Below, piece by piece: positions 1 through 5,767 of a stretch of DNA of 6,953 nt (positions are counted from its first letter, which is position 1; each line of letters opens with the position of its first letter). A program made the position numbers and the translations under genes. The DNA lies in the NCBI GenBank assembly GCA_937957815.1, contig CALFXN010000082.1, forward strand, positions 1 to 6,953, written 5' to 3'. Source of the DNA: an uncultured Synergistales bacterium. GTDB lineage: Bacteria > Synergistota > Synergistia > Synergistales > Aminobacteriaceae. The notes beneath the pieces were generated by a model. That model was not told where the DNA came from and did no database searches. It saw nothing but the letters and a program-made list of their open reading frames with translations.

Positions 1-35
1 GGATCATCACCGTCAAGGAAAAGGGAGGAACTGGT

Positions 36-1232
36 ATGAAGGTTCTCGTTTTGAACTGTGGAAGCTCGTCGCTCAAATATCAACTCTTTTCGATGACCCG
101 GGAAGAGGTCCTCGCAAAGGGATTGGTCGAGCGGATCGGCATCGAGGGATCCAGAATCAAGCACTCGAAGGCGGGAATGGACACCGTGACGATCAACGCA
201 AACATTCCGAACCACAAGGTCGCCATACGCATGGTCCTCGACGCGTTGCTGGATCCCTCTCACGGAGTTCTTTCTTCGCTTGACGAACTCAAGGCCGTAG
301 GGCACAGGGTCGTTCACGGAGGAGAGAAGTTCGCCGGTTCAGTCCTCATTAACCACGAAGTCATTGCGGCCCTTCAGGAATGCGTTCCTCTCGCCCCGCT
401 CCACAATCCCGCGAACCTCATGGGAATCGAAGCGATGACGGAAGCGCTGCCGGAGATCCCGCAGGTCGGAGTTTTCGATACAGCGTTCCATCAGACGATG
501 CCCAGTCATGCGTATATGTACGGCGTTCCGTATCACTACTACGAGAAATATCGCGTCCGCAGGTACGGATTCCACGGAACGAGCCACTACTACGTGTCGC
601 AGAGGACGGCGGAGCTTCTCGGCAAACCGGTCGACCATCTGAAAATCGTCACATGCCATCTCGGGAACGGAAGTTCGGTCACCGCAGTCAAGAATGGCCA
701 CTCCATCGATACAAGCATGGGATTCAGCCCTCTCCCCGGAGTCATCATGGGAACGCGGTGCGGAGATGTCGACCCGACCCTTTTGTTCTATTTAGCGGAA
801 CAAGAGGGGTTGGATACGAAGGCGCTGGCGCATATCCTGAACAAGGAAAGCGGAATCCAGGGAATTTCAGGAGTCAGCAGCGACCTGAGAGACGTCGAGG
901 AGGCGGCCTCTTCGGGAAACTCGAGAGCGAAGCTTGCCGAAGAAATGCTGTATTACGGAATCCGGAAATATATCGGGGCATATGCCGCAGCGATGGGCGG
1001 AATCGACGCGCTGGTTTTCACGGCCGGAATCGGTGAGAACAGTGTTTCCGGAAGGGAAAAGATCTGTTCCGGACTCGAGTTTCTCGGCATAAAGATTGAC
1101 TCCGAGAAGAACAAGGTCCGGGGCAAGGAACGGATTATCAGCACGGATGACGCGACGGTAGCCGTGTTGGTTGTTCCGACGAACGAGGAGCTCGTCATCG
1201 CGCGGGATACCAAGCGTATCGTCGGAAGATAG
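36..1232 (+). CDS. ackA: Acetate kinase
   Basis: This is a cytoplasmic acetate kinase, which interconverts acetate plus ATP with acetyl phosphate plus ADP. In fermenting anaerobes it usually runs toward ATP formation after phosphotransacetylase. The 398-residue length is normal for the family. The N-terminal NCGSSSLK motif carries Asn7. The other catalytic or substrate residues known from the Methanosarcina thermophila enzyme fall at the same numbers here: Arg91 (GHRVVHGG), Asp148 (VFDTAFH), His180 (GFHGTSH), Arg241 (GTRCGDVDP) and Glu384 (PTNEE). The adenosine-site GIGENS motif is at about 331-336. The ATG is preceded by AGGGAGG with 7 nt spacing. The frame stays open upstream to the window edge, but family length supports this ATG. 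It lies 18 nt before the DUF177 gene and is probably cotranscribed with it. Its promoter is not visible. A butyrate or propionate kinase is possible in principle, but the motifs and length fit AckA best. Confidence 0.97.
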   Translation: MKVLVLNCGSSSLKYQLFSMTREEVLAKGLVERIGIEGSRIKHSKAGMDTVTINANIPNHKVAIRMVLDALLDPSHGVLSSLDELKAVGHRVVHGGEKFAGSVLINHEVIAALQECVPLAPLHNPANLMGIEAMTEALPEIPQVGVFDTAFHQTMPSHAYMYGVPYHYYEKYRVRRYGFHGTSHYYVSQRTAELLGKPVDHLKIVTCHLGNGSSVTAVKNGHSIDTSMGFSPLPGVIMGTRCGDVDPTLLFYLAEQEGLDTKALAHILNKESGIQGISGVSSDLRDVEEAASSGNSRAKLAEEMLYYGIRKYIGAYAAAMGGIDALVFTAGIGENSVSGREKICSGLEFLGIKIDSEKNKVRGKERIISTDDATVAVLVVPTNEELVIARDTKRIVGR

Positions 1233-1250
1233 AAGAACGGAGGTCGGCTG

Positions 1251-1811
1251 GTGTTCGGGAAGGACAATTTCGTTGTCGATCTTCCCTCTGCCGAAGAGCA
1301 GGGAGTCCGTTTCTCCCGGGAGATCCGCGTTGCCGAAAAGGTCTCCTGTTACGATCTCGAATACATCCTCGGGGATCCGGTAACAGTGTCCGGAGTTCTC
1401 TCTCGAAGAGAAGCGCGGATAATTATGGCGCTTTCCCTGAAAGGCGCCGTATGTACATTCTGTACGCGCTGTCTTGATCCGATACGTCTTGCATTTGACG
1501 AGGATTTCCTGTATCTTTTCTCAGCGAGTCAGGAGGACGATGGTTCCTCCGAACGGGAAGAAAGCGATCCTGAATGTCTGGTTGTCGAAGTCCCTTCACT
1601 GGGGCAAACGCTGGATATCTCGGAGCAGGTGTGGGAAAGCCTCGTCCTGAGTCTTCCCCAGAATCCGAAATGCTCGGATGAATGTCGCGGCTTATGTCCT
1701 TTCTGCGGAAAAAAACTCGGGGCTGAACCCTGTACGTGTGAGGCATCCGACAGGGAAGCCCGTCCGGGGGCTTTTTCCGTTTTGAAGGATATTCTCCGCG
1801 ACGAAAATTGA
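1251..1811 (+). CDS. DUF177/YceD-family Cys-rich protein upstream of rpmF
   Basis: This 186-residue protein belongs to the DUF177 (YceD/YlbN) family, whose gene almost always sits directly before rpmF. From published work on plant and E. coli members, the family is linked to 23S rRNA accumulation; its exact biochemical role is unsettled. The sequence shows an N-terminal beta-rich half, then a Cys cluster at C68, C71 and C74 (the last two in the canonical CxRCL context). A second cluster has C141, C145, C149, C152, C161 and C163 in the family pattern of C, GLCPxCG and CxC, which suggests metal binding. C68 appears to be an extra Cys. An acidic linker (residues 95-107) separates the halves. The start is GTG, supported by GGAGG 7 nt upstream. 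It lies 18 nt after ackA and 25 nt before rpmF, so it is very likely cotranscribed with both. Confidence 0.9.
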   Translation: MFGKDNFVVDLPSAEEQGVRFSREIRVAEKVSCYDLEYILGDPVTVSGVLSRREARIIMALSLKGAVCTFCTRCLDPIRLAFDEDFLYLFSASQEDDGSSEREESDPECLVVEVPSLGQTLDISEQVWESLVLSLPQNPKCSDECRGLCPFCGKKLGAEPCTCEASDREARPGAFSVLKDILRDEN

Positions 1812-1836
1812 ATCGAAGGGTAAGGGGGGAGAAGCT

Positions 1837-2043
1837 ATGGCGGTCCCGAAAAGGCGAGTGTCACATTCTCGGACTCACAAGAGAAAGTCGGAGTATATCA
1901 ATAGTATCATCGGACCTCAGACGACGACATGTCCTCACTGCGGTGAAGTGGTGATGACATATCGAGCCTGTCCCGAATGCGGGTACTACAGGGGGAGGAA
2001 GGTCGTCTCTGTCGCGGCTGACGCAGCGGCGGCGAAGGAGTAG
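1837..2043 (+). CDS. rpmF: 50S ribosomal protein bL32, zinc-ribbon form
   Basis: This is large-subunit ribosomal protein bL32, 68 residues long. It opens with the family signature AVPKRRVSHSRTHKRKS, a basic stretch that contacts 23S rRNA. It then has a zinc-ribbon with four cysteines, C32-x2-C35 and C45-x2-C48. This is the zinc-binding (C+) version of bL32; bacteria that face zinc limitation often also carry a Cys-less copy, and none is seen here. The tail is Ala-rich (residues 60-66). The ATG follows a purine-rich SD (GGGGGAG, about 1824-1831) by roughly 6 nt. It is the last gene before a strong intrinsic terminator, so it ends the ackA-DUF177-rpmF transcript. Confidence 0.97.
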   Translation: MAVPKRRVSHSRTHKRKSEYINSIIGPQTTTCPHCGEVVMTYRACPECGYYRGRKVVSVAADAAAAKE

Positions 2044-2065
2044 GCGGTCGTTCGTTTTTTGTAAG

Positions 2066-2102
2066 GAGGCAGAGGATTTCCTCTGCCTCTTTTTTTGTTT
2101 TT
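2066..2102 (+). terminator. Rho-independent terminator after rpmF
   Basis: A perfect 10-bp GC-rich stem (2066-2075 pairing with 2080-2089) closes a 4-nt ATTT loop. It is followed at once by a run of seven T (2090-2096) and, after one G, five more T (2098-2102). It lies 22 nt after the rpmF stop and is oriented for + strand transcription. It should end the ackA-DUF177-rpmF transcript and separate it from the fapR unit. The AAGGAGG at 2063-2069 overlaps the stem and has no start codon at a usable distance, so it is not a ribosome binding site. Confidence 0.92.
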
Positions 2103-2108
2103 CGAGCC

Positions 2109-2137
2109 TTGACCGGAGCCTTCAGGAAAATTATACT
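2109..2137 (+). promoter_or_regulatory. Sigma-70/SigA promoter for the fapR-plsX-fab operon
   Basis: A -35 box TTGACC (2109-2114) and a -10 box TATACT (2132-2137) are separated by exactly 17 nt. Each differs from consensus by one base. The predicted transcription start is near 2144. It sits right after the terminator and before fapR, with no other strong promoter seen between here and fabG. It is therefore the likely promoter for the whole fatty acid operon. Assigned from sequence only. Confidence 0.8.
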
Positions 2138-2148
2138 TACCTAGTATC
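2133..2148 (+). promoter_or_regulatory. Possible secondary FapR half-site arrangement overlapping the -10 region
   Basis: An inverted repeat ATACT-N5-AGTAT (2133-2137 with 2143-2147) overlaps the -10 box and the predicted transcription start. Its right arm, TAGTATC (2142-2148), is an exact copy of the left half of the main operator (2161-2167), 19 bp upstream in the same orientation. The outward arm order differs from a standard FapR site, so this may be a partial or accessory contact, or chance. Confidence 0.35.
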
Positions 2149-2159
2149 CAGACCAGTTG

Positions 2160-2176
2160 TTAGTATCAGGTACCAA
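2160..2176 (+). promoter_or_regulatory. Putative FapR operator (autoregulatory)
   Basis: The 17-bp sequence TTAGTATCAGGTACCAA is a quasi-palindrome centred on 2168, with six of eight arm positions pairing. FapR of Bacillus and relatives is known to bind a 17-bp inverted repeat with TTAGTA-type half-sites, and this matches that size and the left half-site exactly. It starts about 16 nt after the predicted transcription start and lies directly before fapR. This placement fits repression of the fapR operon by its own product, relieved by malonyl-CoA. Binding is inferred. Confidence 0.75.
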
Positions 2177-2178
2177 AC

Positions 2179-2183
2179 GGAGG
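2179..2183 (+). promoter_or_regulatory. Shine-Dalgarno upstream of fapR with unclear target start
   Basis: GGAGG is the only strong SD before fapR. Four nt later is ATG (2188-2190), but that frame reads Met-Pro-stop. The in-frame ATA at 2193 is at an ideal 9 nt spacing but is not a usual start codon. The in-frame GTG at 2202 is 18 nt away, which is too far for direct initiation. The site therefore suggests a leader mini-frame with reinitiation, a rare start codon, or a base error in the sequence. Confidence 0.6.
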
Positions 2184-2201
2184 CGGTATGCCATAAAGAA
2201 C

Positions 2202-2762
2202 GTGAAAAAGCTGCGTCAGGACAAACTCCTGAAGCTGCTTGATCAGAATCCTCTCGTCACGGATGAGGAACTTGCCCGCGTTCTCAAGTCGAGCGTGAGC
2301 ACCATCAGACTTGACAGGGCCGTTCTTGCGGTCCCCGAACTCCGGGAACGGATGCGCCGCATGGCTCAGAAGGCGACAAGTCGCCTCCGTTCGCTGAAGG
2401 AAGAAGAAGTCGTGGGGGACCTTCTCGAACTGGAACCGAACAGATGGGCGCTTTCCGCGCTTCAGACGAGGAAGGATATGTCTTTCAGACATAGCGAAAC
2501 GCTGTGTGATCATTACGTGTATGCGCAGGCCAGCTCTATCGCCGTGGCCGTCGTCGAGGCTGATTTCGTTGTGATCGATTCGATGCGCGGGCAGTACAGG
2601 GAACGTCCGAAGGTCGGCGACGTACTCCTTGCGAGAGCGAAGGTCGGAGTGCATAAAGATGATAAATATATCGTGAGTGTCAGGACGAGGGTCGGAGAGA
2701 GGGAAGTCTTCGTCGGTCGCTTTATAGCGGCAGTCGTCCGTTCCGTGGAATCCGTGGAGTGA
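2202..2762 (+). CDS. fapR: FapR-like transcriptional repressor of fatty acid and phospholipid genes
   Basis: FapR is a cytoplasmic repressor that senses malonyl-CoA. Numbering from GTG 2202 (186 residues; B. subtilis FapR has 188), a DeoR-like helix-turn-helix lies at about 7-39, with the highly typical TDEELA (20-25) and TIRLDR (34-39). A linker with PELRER follows, then a hotdog-fold effector domain from about 65, including the YAQASSIAVAV helix region (107-117) and the GRF strand near the C terminus. Relative to my recollection of B. subtilis FapR, the Arg106-Gly107 pair is replaced by Cys102-Asp103 and Asn115 by Ser111, while the Phe99 equivalent is kept. Arg106, Gly107 and Asn115 lie at the malonyl-CoA site in known structures. 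The start is uncertain: alternatives are TTG 2157, which has no SD and lies partly in the operator region, and ATA 2193, which gives the best match to the Bacillus N terminus. It is the first gene of the fab operon and is likely self-repressed. Confidence 0.88.
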   Translation: MKKLRQDKLLKLLDQNPLVTDEELARVLKSSVSTIRLDRAVLAVPELRERMRRMAQKATSRLRSLKEEEVVGDLLELEPNRWALSALQTRKDMSFRHSETLCDHYVYAQASSIAVAVVEADFVVIDSMRGQYRERPKVGDVLLARAKVGVHKDDKYIVSVRTRVGEREVFVGRFIAAVVRSVESVE

Positions 2763-2777
2763 AGCGAGGAATCGAGG

Positions 2778-3788
2778 ATGAGAAGTATGTTGCTTGCAGT
2801 TGATGCCATGGGCGGAGACAATGCGCCGCTCGAAATTTGTAAGGGTGCCGTGCAGGCGTGTAAGGAAAACAACGATCTTTCGATCGTTCTTGTCGGGCGT
2901 AAAGACGAGATCGAGTCCATTCTGGCGAAGGAGGAGTCTGCTCCGAAAGATCGTATTCACGTTCTGCATGCCGAAGAGTCGATCGCGATGGACGAACATC
3001 CGACCGTGGCACTGCGAAAGAAACGGCACTCGAGCCTCAGAGTTGCTATGGAAATGGTCCGGTCCGGAGAAGCGAAAGGGCTCGTATCGGCGGGGAATAC
3101 AGGCGCGATCGTGGCCGGAGGAGTTCTTGTCGTCGGCAGAATTCACGGGATCGATCGTCCGGGGTTCGGGGTGGCGCTTCCGACATTGCACAAACCGACA
3201 TTCGTGCTGGACGTCGGAGCGACGGTACGGTCGAAATCGCTGAATCTCTACCAGTTCGGCCTGATGGGAAACGTTTACATGAAGACCATGCTTGGAGTCA
3301 AAGATCCGAAAATCGCGTTACTTTCCAACGGTTCGGAGGAGATCAAGGGCGACGATGTCGTCGCCGAAGCGAGAGATTTGCTGAAGGCCAGCTCGCTGAA
3401 CTTTTCGGGGTACGTGGAAGGTGACGATATTCCCTACAGCAGGGCGGATGTCATCGTGTGCGACGGGTTTTCCGGGAATATGGTCCTCAAGTTCGCAGAG
3501 GGGCTCATGCATGCGGTTTACGATATCGTCAGGGAAGAGCTGGACCATCGCATGTTCGCGAAGATGGGAATGCTCTTCATGGTTCCGATGATGAAAACGC
3601 TCTGGCGTCGTTTCAACTACGAGAGGTATGGCGGAACGCCCCTTCTCGGTGTGAACGGTGCAGTCGTAAAGGCGCACGGACGTTCGAAAGCTGCTGCTAT
3701 CGCGTCGGCGCTTTCTGTAACGAAGCATTTTGTCGAAAACAACGGAGTATCTCTCATCCGTGAAGAACTGGAACAAGGGAGTGTCTGA
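2778..3788 (+). CDS. plsX: Phosphate acyltransferase PlsX
   Basis: PlsX converts acyl-ACP plus phosphate to acyl-phosphate, which PlsY then uses to acylate glycerol-3-phosphate in phospholipid synthesis. It is a peripheral membrane enzyme. At 336 residues it has normal length. Signature motifs are AVDAMGGDNAP (7-17), RKKRHSSL (80-87), the SAGNTGA loop (104-110), LDVGA (144-148), CDGFSGN (228-234), YGGTPLLGVNG (284-294) and VKAHG (297-301). The loop after LDVGA reads TVRSKSLNL, where B. subtilis has NVDAKPEHL, an unusual departure. The first ATG has AGGA 7 nt upstream. A second ATG at 2787 has GAGGA 8 nt upstream and would give the shorter N terminus more typical of the family, so the first three residues are uncertain. 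It lies 15 nt after fapR and 1 nt before fabH. Confidence 0.95.
   Translation: MRSMLLAVDAMGGDNAPLEICKGAVQACKENNDLSIVLVGRKDEIESILAKEESAPKDRIHVLHAEESIAMDEHPTVALRKKRHSSLRVAMEMVRSGEAKGLVSAGNTGAIVAGGVLVVGRIHGIDRPGFGVALPTLHKPTFVLDVGATVRSKSLNLYQFGLMGNVYMKTMLGVKDPKIALLSNGSEEIKGDDVVAEARDLLKASSLNFSGYVEGDDIPYSRADVIVCDGFSGNMVLKFAEGLMHAVYDIVREELDHRMFAKMGMLFMVPMMKTLWRRFNYERYGGTPLLGVNGAVVKAHGRSKAAAIASALSVTKHFVENNGVSLIREELEQGSV
3775..3781 (+). promoter_or_regulatory. fabH ribosome binding site inside the end of plsX
   Basis: AAGGGAG lies in the last codons of plsX and is 8 nt before GTG 3790. It decides the fabH start in favour of GTG 3790 over the in-frame GTG 3781, which would overlap the SD, and over TTG 3730. 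Because plsX ends at 3788, translation of the two genes is probably coupled. Confidence 0.75.
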
Positions 3789-3789
3789 A

Positions 3790-4788
3790 GTGGGAAGGAT
3801 ACTCGGGAGACCCGTTACGATACTTGGCACGGGGTACTATCTTCCGCAACGGATCGTCACGAATGAGGAATTGTCGGAAAGTCTGGAAACAAGCGACGAG
3901 TGGATCAGGGAGCGAACGGGAATTCTCGAGAGACGGATCGCGGCCGGGGACGAAAATACGAGCGATCTGGCATTCAATGCCGCAGTGAGGGCTCTTTCGA
4001 GTGCGGACGTATCGGCTGTCGACGTTGATATGGTTCTCGTCGCGACGAATTCGCCGGATACGTTGTTTCCCGGAGTGGCTCCGCGGGTGCAGGACAGGCT
4101 GGGAGCGACGAAGGCGGGGGCATGCGACATCCAGTCGGGATGTACTGGAAGCGTCTACGCGATGACACTCGCGATAACGGGCATCGCGTCCGGACTCTGG
4201 AACAGGGTTCTCGTCATCGGAGCCGAAATCATCACACGAATCGTCGACTGGAGTGACCGAAAGACAAGCGTTCTTTTCGGCGACGGAGCCGGAGCGATGC
4301 TTCTCGGGAGTGCCGCGGAGGGACAGGGGCGGTTCGTCTCCGCAGACCTGAAGTCGGATGGTTCAAAACACGACCACATCGTGCTCCCTGCCGGGTTGAC
4401 GGAGCTACCCGCTTCGCGCGACACTGTCGAGAAACGCCTTCACTACGTTTCGATGAAGGGGAACGACGTATTTCGTTTTGCAAACAGAGTGCTGCCCGGC
4501 TATATTGCGGGCTTTCTCTCCGAAACGGGTCACGATCCCAGTGATATACGGTGGTGGTTGCTGCATCAGGCGAACATGCGGATTATCGAAAGCATTCTTT
4601 CCCGGCTCGACGTTCCGATTGATCGGGCAATCGTGAATCTCGCACGGTACGGCAATACTTCCGCGGCGTCGATTTTCATCGCGCTTGCGGAATTTCTCGA
4701 TACCCACGGATTCGTTCCCGGAGATCGGACGCTGATATCTGCTTTCGGAGCCGGCATGACGTACGGAGCTATTCTTTATGAAGCATGA
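3790..4788 (+). CDS. fabH: 3-oxoacyl-ACP synthase III (KAS III)
   Basis: FabH starts each fatty acid by condensing an acyl-CoA primer (acetyl-CoA or a branched acyl-CoA) with malonyl-ACP in the cytoplasm. From GTG 3790 it has 332 residues, normal for the family. The thiolase-fold catalytic triad is visible: Cys118 in DIQSGCTGSVYA, His259 in LLHQAN and Asn289 in RYGNTSAAS. Other family motifs are DEWIRERTGI (36-45), TRIVDWSDRKTSVLFGDGAGA (149-169) and FGAGMTYGA near the C terminus (319-327). The residue after the CxG is Ser121, where E. coli FabH has an aromatic Phe; this is near the active site and could affect primer choice, but that is inference. It begins 1 nt after plsX stops and ends 10 nt before fabK. 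Confidence 0.95.
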   Translation: MGRILGRPVTILGTGYYLPQRIVTNEELSESLETSDEWIRERTGILERRIAAGDENTSDLAFNAAVRALSSADVSAVDVDMVLVATNSPDTLFPGVAPRVQDRLGATKAGACDIQSGCTGSVYAMTLAITGIASGLWNRVLVIGAEIITRIVDWSDRKTSVLFGDGAGAMLLGSAAEGQGRFVSADLKSDGSKHDHIVLPAGLTELPASRDTVEKRLHYVSMKGNDVFRFANRVLPGYIAGFLSETGHDPSDIRWWLLHQANMRIIESILSRLDVPIDRAIVNLARYGNTSAASIFIALAEFLDTHGFVPGDRTLISAFGAGMTYGAILYEA

Positions 4789-4793
4789 GGTGA
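4787..4793 (+). promoter_or_regulatory. fabK ribosome binding site overlapping the fabH stop
   Basis: GAGGTGA begins inside the fabH stop codon (4786-4788) and lies 5 nt before ATG 4799. It selects that ATG over the in-frame ATG at 4778, which lies within the end of fabH and has no good SD. The layout suggests coupled translation from fabH to fabK. Confidence 0.7.
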
Positions 4794-4798
4794 AGCCT

Positions 4799-5767
4799 AT
4801 GAGCTGGAGCAACAGGATTACGCGTCTGTTGGCAATTGAATTTCCCATACTTCAAGGGGGAATGGCGTGGGTCGCCGATGCGGACCTCGCGGCTGCCGTG
4901 AGCAACGCCGGCGGACTCGGTATCATCGCCGCTTCGAACATGCCGCCGGAACTGCTGGACGCACAGCTGCAAAAGGTCAGGAAGATGACGACGAAACCTT
5001 TCGGACTCAACATCATGCTGATGTCACCCACCGCGGATGCTGCGCTGGATCTTGCGGAACAGCACAGGGTTCCTGTCGTGACGACCGGTGCAGGGAGCCC
5101 CGGAAAGGTGCTTGAACGACTCAAGCCTCTTGGAACGACGGTCGTTCCCGTCATTGCCTCCGTTGCACAGGCGAAACGAGTCGAGAAGCAGGGAGCCGAT
5201 GCTGTCGTCGCAGAGGGAATGGAAGCAGGCGGGCACATCGGAGATCTGACGACGATGGTTCTGGTCCCGCAGGTTGCGGATGCCGTAGCGATCCCGGTTA
5301 TTGCCGCCGGCGGAATTGCGGATGGGCGGGGAGTTGCCGCTTCCTTTGCGCTGGGAGCGGAGGGAGTGCAGGTTGGGACGCGATTTATCTGTTCGAACGA
5401 GTCGACGGTGCATATGAATTACAAGAGCGCGATTCTGAAAGCGCGGGACAGAAGCAATGTGATAACCGGAGACAGGACAGGGCACCCCGTTCGTTGCCTC
5501 AGGAATAAACTGACCGCGGAGTTCGAGGAACTCGATAAACACAATGCGGCGCTTGAGGAGTACGAACGGCTCGGAACGGGAAAGCTGCGTTCGGCCGTAG
5601 TTGACGGAGATGTCGAGTGGGGATCGGTCATGGCAGGACAGAGCTCCGCGCTGGTGAACGATATTCTTCCGGTCTCCGAGATCGTCCGGAAGCTTTTTTC
5701 GGAGGCGTCCGTCATACTCTCCGGGGTATCGCGATATGCTGAAAACGGGGAGGGAGAGACTCGATGA
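4799..5767 (+). CDS. fabK: Flavin-dependent enoyl-ACP reductase II (FabK)
   Basis: FabK reduces trans-2-enoyl-ACP to acyl-ACP, the last step of each elongation cycle, using FMN and NADH. It is unrelated to the FabI reductase and is typically insensitive to triclosan. The 322-residue length matches Streptococcus pneumoniae FabK (about 324). Visible motifs of the 2-nitropropane dioxygenase-like TIM barrel are FPILQGGMAWVAD (15-27), AGGLGII (37-43), PFGLNIML (67-74), TTGAGSP (95-101), AEGMEAGGHIG (138-148), IPVIAAGGIADG (165-176) and GAEGVQVGTRF (186-196). His146 of the GGHIG motif matches the conserved FabK active-site His. A nitronate monooxygenase is the main alternative, but the FabK-type C-terminal half (DGDVEWGSVMAGQ) and the position between fabH and fabD argue for FabK. 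Its stop overlaps the fabD start by 4 nt (ATGA). Confidence 0.94.
   Translation: MSWSNRITRLLAIEFPILQGGMAWVADADLAAAVSNAGGLGIIAASNMPPELLDAQLQKVRKMTTKPFGLNIMLMSPTADAALDLAEQHRVPVVTTGAGSPGKVLERLKPLGTTVVPVIASVAQAKRVEKQGADAVVAEGMEAGGHIGDLTTMVLVPQVADAVAIPVIAAGGIADGRGVAASFALGAEGVQVGTRFICSNESTVHMNYKSAILKARDRSNVITGDRTGHPVRCLRNKLTAEFEELDKHNAALEEYERLGTGKLRSAVVDGDVEWGSVMAGQSSALVNDILPVSEIVRKLFSEASVILSGVSRYAENGEGETR

Noticed and set aside
380..1036. 218-codon + strand frame inside ackA
   Set aside because: Arg- and Ser-rich out-of-frame reading of a well-supported ackA, with no motif.
2063..2069. AAGGAGG resembling a strong ribosome binding site
   Set aside because: It overlaps the stem of the terminator and has no start codon at suitable distance.
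2157..2201. TTG start giving a 201-residue FapR
   Set aside because: It has no Shine-Dalgarno, would leave a leader of only about 13 nt, runs through the operator, and adds residues absent from Bacillus FapR. It is not fully excluded.
2166..3191. 341-codon open frame on the - strand opposite fapR and plsX
   Set aside because: It lies opposite two clear genes and matches no family I recognise. Its product is rich in His, Arg and Phe, as expected from reading a GC-rich gene backward, and it runs into the operator.
3730..3789. TTG start giving a longer FabH overlapping plsX by 59 nt
   Set aside because: The extra 20 residues do not resemble FabH N termini, and GTG 3790 has a well-spaced AAGGGAG.
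4778..4798. Earlier ATG start for fabK
   Set aside because: It lies in the end of fabH without a good SD. ATG 4799 has GAGGTGA at proper spacing and gives the usual FabK N terminus.
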